Source of the DNA: JAGOBX01 sp036733285
GTDB lineage: Bacteria > JAGOBX01
Direction: 5' to 3'
Length of the DNA stretch: 31,336 nt
Assembly (NCBI GenBank): GCA_036733285.1
Contig: DAINAU010000029.1
Location: 1 to 31,336 of the forward strand
The notes under the pieces were generated by a model. That model was given only the letters and a program-made list of their open reading frames with translations, was not told the origin of the DNA and ran no database searches. A program made the translations under genes and the position numbers. This document shows positions 8,094 to 16,300 of the stretch, one piece after another. The first letter of the stretch is position 1, and the number at the start of each line of letters is the position of its first letter.

Positions 8094-10919
8094 ATGAAGA
8101 TACGAAATAAAATAACCGCTATAATCGGAATAGGTTTAATAAGCGCTCTGATTATCAACGCGATATTTATTTATAATTTTATTTTCAATCACATAAGAAA
8201 GATTATAATTCAGAGTTATGTCGACGACTCCATTAATAAACTCGATAAGTTAGATAGATTGATATTTGAGCGAATCGGCGATTTGAACGCTATAATAACC
8301 GATAGCATATTAACTTCGCCAAACTCGTCGCCCGAACAAATCGAAAGCCGTCTAATAGATTTTAGAAATATATACAAATACTATATTTCTCTTTCTTTTT
8401 TTAATAATGAGCGTAAAAGAATCGCCGATACTTCGCGTTTAGAAATTAATAGAAAGCATCCTTATACGTCGTATTGGCTGATGTTGGACGATAATCCGGT
8501 TATGACCATAGATATGTCTAAATCATTAAATAAACCGGTAATTTATTTTGCGGCGAAAGTGAAAAATCAAAAGTCGGGCAAACAGACCGGAACCGTAGTA
8601 TTGAGAATGTCGGCGGAAAAAATAAGGGAGATAATTCAAACCTTGAATTTTAACGCTTCGATTAAAGTTGAATTAATAGATCAATCAGGAATGTTGATTT
8701 ATTCGAGTTTTGACAAACAAGGTCTAATGAAGCAGTCGCCGTTAAAAAATAAAATGTTTAAAATCATAAGAGAAACTGGAAAGAACAGCGGATATAAAGA
8801 ATCAGTTATCGATAACAATTCAATAACGGTTTATTCGACAAATCGCGGGTTTATGGGATATAGAACCGCAAATTGGATTTTAACGTATCATATTCAGAAC
8901 GATATATTTACAGCCCCCGCTTTGAAGATTGTCAATTATTCCGTCATATTTTTTTCAGCGGTTTTAATAGCGGTATTACTTTTAATTTACGGATATATAA
9001 ATATATTGATTAAACCGTTGTCGGTTTTAAATAACGCGGCTCATGAATTAAGTTCCGGCAATTTAAATATTCATATCAAAGAATCTACCGGCGACGAAAC
9101 GGGAACGCTTGCCAAATCTTTTAATACGATGGCGCGCAAACTAAAAGAATCGTTCAAAAAAATCGAGTCTCAAAACGAAGAGCTTAACGCCGCAAATGAA
9201 GAATTGACCGCGACCAATGAAGAACTTACCGCTTCAAACGAAGAGCTGCAAACTATGACCGAAGAGTTGCAGAATTCAAACGAGGAATTACAAAATACAA
9301 CAGAAGAGCTTAGATGCGTCAACGAGGAATTACTTTCAAATAAAAAATTGCTCGAGCAAAAATCATTTTTGGAAACGTTGATAAACACTATGCCTATGGC
9401 TGTTTATTATAAAAATAACGAGAGAAAGTATATTGGGTTTAATAAAAAATTCGAGGATTTCTGCGGATTAGATAGCGGCAAAATATTGGGAAAATCGGTT
9501 TTTGACGTATTTTCTGAAAAAGACGCGTTAGAACTTAATAAGATGGATTCTTTGCTTTTTGAAAAAAAAGGAAAACAAATCTTCGAAAGACAGATAAATA
9601 TGAACGGTAAATTTTTTGACGTCATAATTTATAAGTCGGTATTTGAAATTCAGGATACCGGAAAATACGGGATTGTAGGAGGCATTCTTGATATAACCGA
9701 TATAAAGGAGATAGAAAAAAATTTATTAAAAGCGAACGCAAGGTTGAAAGAACTTGAATATATTATCAATCGAAGCAACGTTGTGGTATTAGTCAGCAGA
9801 TTTGACGAGAATTTTTCTATCGAATACGTTTCTGACAATGTGAGAAATTTCGGATATACGCCGGAAGAGATTTATTCGAGCAAAACAAAAACAAGAGAAA
9901 TTATCAGCGAAAACGATTTTAACAGAATTGTCCGTCAAGTCGAAAATTATATTAAAAACGGAATAGACGAATTTATATTGCATTACAGGGCGTTTAATAA
10001 AAAAGGCGAAACAAGATACATAGAAGACAGAACAAATTTAATAAAAGACGTTAAAGGAAATATTACGCATTTTCAGGGAATTTTAATAGACGTAACCGAA
10101 AGGTACCTGGCTGAAAAAGAGGTTCAGTCCCAGCAGATTCAGCTTATACAAAGCGGCAAACTTGCCGCGCTTGGGCAGGTAGTAGCCGGCGTAGCTCACG
10201 AAATAAATAATCCAAACAGTTTGATTTCTTTAAACGCTCCCCTTCTTGAAGAATATATTCAGGAATTAAAACCTTTATTGAGAAAAATCGATGATTCTAA
10301 TTATAAAATTAAAAATATGTCTATTGAAGAAGCGTTCGCTGATTTTGACCGAATAATCAAGTCCATTCAAACCGGAAGCGATAGAATAAAGGTAATTGTT
10401 AATAATCTCAAAGAATTTTCGCGCGATAGCGACGAAACAAAGAAAAATTTTTATTCTGTAAAAGAAATAATTGAAAAATCTTTTATGATATCCGAAGGAT
10501 TTGTTAAAAAAAAAGTAAAGACAATTGAGTTTGACGTTGAAAAAAATCTTCCGTTATTGTATTGTAATTTGATAAAAATGGAGCAGGTGTTTATAAATTT
10601 AATCGCTAACGCCGCAGAGGCGATTAAAGAGCCGGAAAAAGGGATTATAAAAATCAAATGCGCCATTTCCGGAGATAATTTTGAATTCAGGATAAAAGAT
10701 AACGGCGCTGGAATACCTGAAAAATTTATTGAAAAAATATTTGAGCCGTTTTTTACAACAAAAATTTCCGAAGGAGGAACGGGTTTGGGTTTATCAATAG
10801 TATGGGGAATAATAAAAGAGCGCCACGGCGAAATATTTGTGAATTCAAAAGAAGGAGAAGGAACGGAATTTGTAATTAAATTGCCGTTAAAAAAAAATAA
10901 TGAGGCGGATAAGATATAA
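8094..10919 (+). CDS. Membrane sensor histidine kinase (Cache-like, HAMP, 2 PAS)
   Basis: The 941-residue protein has a membrane helix at 7-31, a periplasmic Cache-like sensor of about 250 residues, a second helix at 281-303, and HAMP at about 302-355. A perfect eight-heptad NEEL/TEEL coiled coil follows (361-416), then PAS domains at 426-545 and 550-672. The dimerisation helix has phospho-H702 (GVAHEINNP), and the ATPase domain has DNGAGIP and GGTGLGL boxes. All catalytic motifs look intact. It sits between the orphan binding lipoprotein and a receiver-kinase, and its stop overlaps the latter's start (TAATG). I infer a three-part relay: lipoprotein ligand, this kinase, then the receiver at 10919. 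LuxP-LuxQ is a known precedent for a binding protein working with a kinase whose periplasmic part is PAS/Cache-like. Confidence 0.94.
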   Translation: MKIRNKITAIIGIGLISALIINAIFIYNFIFNHIRKIIIQSYVDDSINKLDKLDRLIFERIGDLNAIITDSILTSPNSSPEQIESRLIDFRNIYKYYISLSFFNNERKRIADTSRLEINRKHPYTSYWLMLDDNPVMTIDMSKSLNKPVIYFAAKVKNQKSGKQTGTVVLRMSAEKIREIIQTLNFNASIKVELIDQSGMLIYSSFDKQGLMKQSPLKNKMFKIIRETGKNSGYKESVIDNNSITVYSTNRGFMGYRTANWILTYHIQNDIFTAPALKIVNYSVIFFSAVLIAVLLLIYGYINILIKPLSVLNNAAHELSSGNLNIHIKESTGDETGTLAKSFNTMARKLKESFKKIESQNEELNAANEELTATNEELTASNEELQTMTEELQNSNEELQNTTEELRCVNEELLSNKKLLEQKSFLETLINTMPMAVYYKNNERKYIGFNKKFEDFCGLDSGKILGKSVFDVFSEKDALELNKMDSLLFEKKGKQIFERQINMNGKFFDVIIYKSVFEIQDTGKYGIVGGILDITDIKEIEKNLLKANARLKELEYIINRSNVVVLVSRFDENFSIEYVSDNVRNFGYTPEEIYSSKTKTREIISENDFNRIVRQVENYIKNGIDEFILHYRAFNKKGETRYIEDRTNLIKDVKGNITHFQGILIDVTERYLAEKEVQSQQIQLIQSGKLAALGQVVAGVAHEINNPNSLISLNAPLLEEYIQELKPLLRKIDDSNYKIKNMSIEEAFADFDRIIKSIQTGSDRIKVIVNNLKEFSRDSDETKKNFYSVKEIIEKSFMISEGFVKKKVKTIEFDVEKNLPLLYCNLIKMEQVFINLIANAAEAIKEPEKGIIKIKCAISGDNFEFRIKDNGAGIPEKFIEKIFEPFFTTKISEGGTGLGLSIVWGIIKERHGEIFVNSKEGEGTEFVIKLPLKKNNEADKI
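9174..9341 (+). repeat. Eight perfect NEEL heptads (8 x 21 bp coding repeat)
   Basis: Units NEELNAA, NEELTAT, NEELTAS, NEELQTM, TEELQNS, NEELQNT, TEELRCV and NEELLSN occur without interruption between HAMP and the first PAS. The DNA copies have diverged at third positions, so this is an old, selected coiled-coil linker and not a fresh slippage product. Confidence 0.85.
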
Positions 10920-11962
10920 TGGAGAATTCGGATTATAAAATAATAGTCGTTGACGATGATAACGATATATGCCGCTCTATAACGGCGATTCTAAAAGCGA
11001 GCGGATATTCCGCGAACGGATTTAACGACTCAAAATCAGCGCTTAAACATATATCTGAAAATCTTGATAATCTTCCGGATATAGTGATAACGGATTATAA
11101 ACTTCTTGGCGATAACGGACTTGAGTTTCTTGAAAAATTAAAAAATAATTATCCCGAAATCAGCGTAGTTATGATGACTGGATACGGCGATAAAGAACTT
11201 ACGGTGGAATGTTTAAGATCCGGAGCGGAAGATTTTTTAGACAAACCCTTAAATCCTTCGACTTTGCGGAATTCTATCGCAAAACTTATAAAAAAACGCT
11301 CTGCAATTTTTGAAATGCAAAAAAGAAAAGCGTCTTCCGTAGTTCACGAAATAGCCAATCAATTAACCGTAATAAAAGGAAATGCGGAGATATTAAAACT
11401 TGAAAAGAATGTTGATAAAACAATTCCCGACCTTCTTGTCGAACAAATCGACGCGATGAACAAATCCATAAGGACTATGCTTGATCCGGAAAATTTTTTC
11501 AAACAATCTTTAAAATTGAAAAAAAAGAAAGTAAATCTTAAATCTTCCGTCGAGTATACCGCGGCGATTATGAAAAATCATTTTGCTAATAAAAACATAA
11601 AACTGGAAAAAGACTTGATAGAAGTTTTCGCGGAATTCGACGAAAATTATTTCAGACAGATTATGACAAATATTCTTTTAAACGCAGTATTATATTCTCC
11701 GGAAAACGCGGCTATCCGGATTAAAATGAAAAACGATTCCGGTAAAATTATTATTGAGGTTTCCGACGAAGGTCCGGGCATACCCGATGAATTTAAAGAG
11801 AGCGTTTTTCAATACGGTTTCAGAATAAATCAAAATATAAAAGGGTCCGGAATAGGGCTTTTTTTTGTAAAAAACGTTTTAACCGCTCATAACGGAAATA
11901 TCGAAGTTTTTGATAATTCGCCTAAAGGAAGCGTTTTCAGAATAACAATAAATGCGGAATAA
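10919..11962 (+). CDS. Receiver-histidine kinase fusion (REC-HisKA-HATPase)
   Basis: The 347-residue cytoplasmic protein has an N-terminal receiver with D12-D13 pocket, D59 phospho-acceptor (VITDYKL), T87 and K109. A short helix with phospho-H143 (SSVVHEIANQL) follows, then an ATPase domain with an N-box (ILLNAVLYS), a G1 box DEGPGIP and a G2 box GSGIGL. There is no sensor domain, so its input is probably phosphorylation of its own receiver by the upstream kinase. The start codon overlaps the upstream stop (TAATG), indicating translational coupling. It is the last gene of the signalling operon. A small inverted repeat 12 bp downstream may end transcription. Confidence 0.92.
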   Translation: MENSDYKIIVVDDDNDICRSITAILKASGYSANGFNDSKSALKHISENLDNLPDIVITDYKLLGDNGLEFLEKLKNNYPEISVVMMTGYGDKELTVECLRSGAEDFLDKPLNPSTLRNSIAKLIKKRSAIFEMQKRKASSVVHEIANQLTVIKGNAEILKLEKNVDKTIPDLLVEQIDAMNKSIRTMLDPENFFKQSLKLKKKKVNLKSSVEYTAAIMKNHFANKNIKLEKDLIEVFAEFDENYFRQIMTNILLNAVLYSPENAAIRIKMKNDSGKIIIEVSDEGPGIPDEFKESVFQYGFRINQNIKGSGIGLFFVKNVLTAHNGNIEVFDNSPKGSVFRITINAE

Positions 11963-11973
11963 TATAAAAACTA

Positions 11974-11991
11974 AAACCGTTTTAACGGTTT
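11974..11991 (+). terminator. Weak hairpin after the signalling operon
   Basis: AAACCGTT at 11974-11981 and AACGGTTT at 11984-11991 are perfect inverted copies. A realistic fold is a 6-bp stem with a 6-base loop. It is followed by TAAAAAG and not a T-run, so it is a poor intrinsic terminator. Confidence 0.3.
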
Positions 11992-12185
11992 AAAAAGTAG
12001 CTGAATAGTAACTATTGAAGTAATTTTTACATTCATTGATTTTACAGCAAAAATCTTTTGATAATATGAATAACTTTTCCGGTTTATCCCGCTTATGTCA
12101 AATATATTTTTAAAACTTTTAAAAAATTTCCCGCCAATTTTTTATTTAAAAAAATCAGTTGTTTTTATTTAATAATTTATTAGTA

Positions 12186-12191
12186 TATAAT
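12186..12191 (+). promoter_or_regulatory. Candidate -10 box before the giant surface gene
   Basis: TATAAT matches the consensus and lies 60 bp before the start codon. The nearest -35-like sequence (TTGTTT, 12159-12164) is 21 bp away, too far for a standard promoter. The surrounding DNA is very A/T-rich, so this is only a suggestion. Confidence 0.3.
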
Positions 12192-12251
12192 AAGGAATAA
12201 TTTTATAAAATTCATATAAGTTTTTTTATGTAGAAAGTTTTATTTTTTAAA

Positions 12252-13168
12252 ATGAAATTTAAAAAATTTTATTTGATTCTATTTTTTTTAATATCGGTTT
12301 TTAACAAGGCGTATTCTTTAGATTCGACGTCAGTCTATTTGAAGTCATCGTTAAATCCGGATTCAAATTATGTTTACGTCAATAGTTTAGATACGTTTTC
12401 ATTTGACGTCTTCGCTAAAAATCCCGATTTGCCTGATAGCTGTAACGCAATCGGACTTTATTTGAATTTCAACAGTTCATATTTAAATGTTTTATCCGTA
12501 ATTCCAAATCCGGCAATAGTATCGTCCATATCTAATCCCTCCGCTCATTTTGCCGATTCCAACGGATTAAATATAACGTTTAATCAAAATAAACTCGTTT
12601 ATTTCAATGATTCCGGCTATATAAACATATCGTTGTTTGTTAAATCTTATCCGTCTTTGGAATCCGCGCTGTCGAATTTTGACGTTAAAATTGCAAGCGT
12701 TATTTGTTCCCCGACGATAAATTCCGGCTTCGATTCCATTTTATGGAATATTACAGAACCTCGAAAAACCACTATGAGTCAGATTGGCATAAACCAAATT
12801 GAAAATTATGATACTTTGTTAGTTAAAATAAATTATAAATTGCCGAATCCGGTTTTAGTCAATGCTTTAAATAATATATGTTCCAATGTTCTTACAAATA
12901 CTTTTACAATTATAAAACAAAATTTCGACGATACCTTGTTTTTGTTTGTAAATAATTTGTTGGTTGAAACCAATACGGCGTCAGGAACCACGGTTTATTT
13001 TCCATATCAATTTCCGGCTCAGGGAACTTATTCGTTTTATTTTATTTCTAAAGACACGAGCGGGAATATTTCCGATTCGTCTCAGATACTAACAAGAACT
13101 TTTGACGCCGTTCCGCCCGCGATAACGTCTTATACGACGTTTATTTCGACAATGGATTCGAATCCTGA
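12252..13168 (+). CDS. Giant Ig-like surface protein, N-terminal part (runs into assembly gap)
   Basis: The segment encodes 305 residues before the N-run. A signal peptide (about 1-22, ending AYS) is followed by a cohesin-like beta domain (about 25-165; pattern VNSLDTFSFDVFA...LYLNFNSSYLNVLSV). This cohesin call rests on pattern only. From about residue 195 an Ig-like unit begins that is paralogous to the unit at about 13615-13950; both end in the same 55 bp (13114-13168 = 13896-13950). The frame differs from that after the gap only because the placeholder is 100 N. With the 479 bp predicted from the paralogous copy, both parts form one ORF of about 3014 codons. This part should not be read as a pseudogene. 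Confidence 0.85.
13114..13168 (+). repeat. Left flank of the gap: 55 bp identical to 13896-13950
   Basis: The match is exact over 55 bp (13114-13168) and stops at the base before it (C here, T at 13895). It runs directly into the N-run. This is the pattern expected when an assembler with a 55-mer graph enters a collapsed repeat. Confidence 0.95.
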
Positions 13169-13268
13169 NNNNNNNNNNNNNNNNNNNNNNNNNNNNNNNN
13201 NNNNNNNNNNNNNNNNNNNNNNNNNNNNNNNNNNNNNNNNNNNNNNNNNNNNNNNNNNNNNNNNNNNN
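13169..13268. other. Assembly gap (100 N) inside a collapsed repeat
   Basis: Exactly 100 N, the usual placeholder for unknown length. The flanks map to 13950 and 14430 of the second repeat copy, so the expected missing length is 479 bp (13951-14429). Frame continuity requires a length of 2 modulo 3, and 479 satisfies this. Extra whole copies of 1161 bp (387 codons) would also keep the frame. Confidence 0.95.
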
Positions 13269-13323
13269 ACACGATATTCGCGGATTTGCGCGTATATCTG
13301 TCAAACGTTCCGAACACGCCCGC
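13269..13323 (+). repeat. Right flank of the gap: 55 bp identical to 14430-14484
   Basis: The match is exact over 55 bp and ends at a G (13324) versus A (14485) difference, after which the copies diverge. With the left flank this defines both ends of a collapsed repeat. Confidence 0.95.
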
Positions 13324-16300
13324 GATACCGGTATTAACCGCGCCTGCGAATAATTATGAAATGCCGGTATATACAGGAATAACGCTGCAATGGTCTGCGG
13401 ATTCAATAACAGAAAATTCGGAGACTTACCAGATTCAGATTGACACGAATATAAATTTTGTGGGAGCGTCGATAATAAACGCTTACGCGGCGTCAAACTC
13501 GCATAATTTTACGCCAGTTCATACAAGCGAATATTACTGGCGGATACGCGGAATAAATACGCGTCAAAGCGGAAGCTGGTCTTTAATCAATAAAATAATA
13601 TCATCGGGGAATCCGAATCTTGCGCTACCGGTATTGCAGAATTTTTCAAACAACGCGTGCACAAACGTTCAATCGAACACATTTTCGGTAATCAAGCAAC
13701 GCGCTTCCGATACGGTATTTTTCTATGTAAATAACCAGTTAATAGATACGAGTTCAAATTTTACGGATACCGGAATATATTTTAATTATAATTTTACCTA
13801 TCAGGGAAGTTATAATTTTTATTTTACAGGAGCGGATTCAACCGGAACATACGCGAACACAACGCAGATATACATAATAAAATACGATACTACATCGCCC
13901 GCGATAACGTCTTATACGACGTTTATTTCGACAATGGATTCGAATCCTGAAATAATTGTAAGGTATTCGGACGATACCGCCGGAATAGACACGCAGCATA
14001 TAACAGTTTTCGTGGATTCTGGAGCGGGTCAAATAAACTGGACGGGTCAAACCGTTATAACCGCGGACAGCGCGTATTTTCAGCCGCGTCTTCAGACCGG
14101 AGCAAACACATATTTTATAACGATACCGGATTTAGCCGGAAACACAGTCGCGCTCAGCCAAAAATTTATAGTGGTATCAAATCATTCTCCGTATTTCACG
14201 CAGCCGCTGCCGGCGATAAACGATATTGAAAACACCGGAGCAATAACAATAAATCTTAATAATTACGCGGCGGACAGCGACGTAAAATACGACAGTCTGC
14301 ATTGGGCAATATGCGCGGAAACCGGACATATAGTAACGGCAAACATTACTGTCAACCAAATTTACTTGACGCCGGTTGCGGATACATACGGAGCCGAAAC
14401 GATAACGCTGTCGGTAACCGACAACAAAGACACGATATTCGCGGATTTGCGCGTATATCTGTCAAACGTTCCGAACACGCCCGCAATACCGGTATTATTG
14501 ACCCCATCAAATAATATAGATACTTCGGCAAATGCCGAATTATTTTTTAGCTGGTCTGCCGATTCAAAAATTGAAAATACCGATTCTTATCAAATTCAAA
14601 TTGATACGGACATAAATTTTTCCGGAGTTTTGCTTTTAGATTCCGCATTATTATCAAATTCAATATCGGTTAAACCGGCGGTTTATTCTCAATATTACTG
14701 GCGGGTCAGAGGATTAAATCCGGTAAAAACAGGAGATTGGTCATTAATAAATAAATTTAAAATCAAGGATTTTGAACCGCCTTTAATAATATCGCCTTCT
14801 ATAACGGACAATTTCGGATTATCCATAGATATTGGCGACAATAAAATAGTTATTAGTTCAAATATTTCCGATACGTCGCGGTTAAAAACTATCGCTTATT
14901 TTTACAGCATAAACGACACTTCGTATTCGCATAACAATTATTTCTGGATAAATCCGGATTCAGGATTTTATTCAAAAACGTTTTTGTTAAATTCAATTTT
15001 GAACGTTGGCGATACGATTTATTATAAGATTTACAGCGAAGATTTTGAGTTTAATAATTCTGAATACAAGGGTTTTACTTCGGTTTCAAGCATAGTTATT
15101 GATTCTCCGGTATTTTCTTCAATTTTAAAAAATTCTGTCCGGACTTCGCCTTTGACTCTTTACGGAAAAAAGTATCCGGCGTCGACCGTAAAGATTAATA
15201 ATTCTTATAATGCAATATCCGTTTCTGATACTGAATGGAGTATTTCGGCTGATTTAATTTCTGAAACCAATATTATTTCAGCGCGGGCTTATATAGGAAC
15301 AACATATTCGGAAACCTCGTATTTTACGGTGTTATACGATAATGTTCCGCCTGTTTTATTTTCGAATATTCCCGAAACTATTTACAATACTCCTTTTATC
15401 ATAACAATTTCAGGGACAGACGCTTTAAGTTCTTTAGACACTATTTTTTACAGAGTAAATTCAGGTATCTGGAATTCCGGTTCGTCGGTTTTAATTAATA
15501 CTAACGGAAATAATATTATTGAATATTTCGGTTATGATTCGCTTGGAAATGCGAGTCAGGTATCCGCCGGTTTAAGACCTGCGAAGTTTGATTCAATTCC
15601 TCCGTTTCCGACCGCAGTTTTTGACGACGGCGAAATTAGCGCCGATACCTCGATTGATTTTTCATGGAATTTGCCCGCCGACAGCGCTTCAATAATCGAC
15701 TATTATGTCGAGGTGGACGAATTAAATAATTTTATTTCTCCTTTATTTTCCGGTTGGTTAAATAAAAGCGGATTGCATTTTATAATATCAAGCGATTCGG
15801 GAATAATAAACGGCGAAACGTATTATTGCAGAGTAAAATCTAAAGACGAAGCCGGAAATATTTCGGATTTTGGAACTCCAAGCAATGGAATATTTGTAGA
15901 TACTTCTTTGCTGATTTATTCAAAACCCGAACCGCCTTTTGTTAACGGCTATCCCGCTGAAATTAATCAGTCGTATATCACTTTAACAGGTCAAAAAACA
16001 GATACTGCAGTTTTCGTTTTAGTTAACGGTTCGCAAGCCGATATTGCTGGAAATAATTGGTCGAAACTTATTCTCCTTCAAAACGGATTAAATATTATTT
16101 CGTTGTATTCAAAAAATTCCTATGGCGCGCAATCCGAGGAAATTAAAATAAATATTTATATGGACAATATTTCTCCTTCTAAACCTACGGCTTCCGTATT
16201 GTCTCCGACTAATAAACATTTTCAAGTAATTACCGGAACAAAATCAGCGGACGCGGAAACGATATATGTGAACAATCAGCCGGCAAAAATAGTATCTGCC

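Larger units (their letters stand above)
11963..12251. other. Intergenic region between signalling and surface operons
   Basis: No gene is seen in these 289 bp. The segment contains a hairpin (11974-11991), a 13-bp odd palindrome AATAGT-A-ACTATT (12004-12016) of unknown meaning, a block at 12054-12100 related to 8-70, and promoter-like boxes near 12159-12191. It very probably holds the terminator of the upstream operon and the promoter of the giant surface gene. Confidence 0.6.

Noticed and set aside
9170..9388. Serine-rich minus-strand reading frame opposite the NEEL repeats
   Set aside because: It is the complement of the coiled-coil coding repeat and lacks start signals or any recognisable domain.
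13286..13300. A TTG at 13286 as the start of a separate large gene
   Set aside because: The reading frame is open right up to the N-run, and the same residues are internal in the second repeat copy (TIFADLRVYLSNVP). It is a continuation of the gene at 12252.
12252..13337. Frame change at the N-run read as a pseudogene
   Set aside because: The 100 N are a placeholder. The repeat-predicted 479 bp restores the frame.
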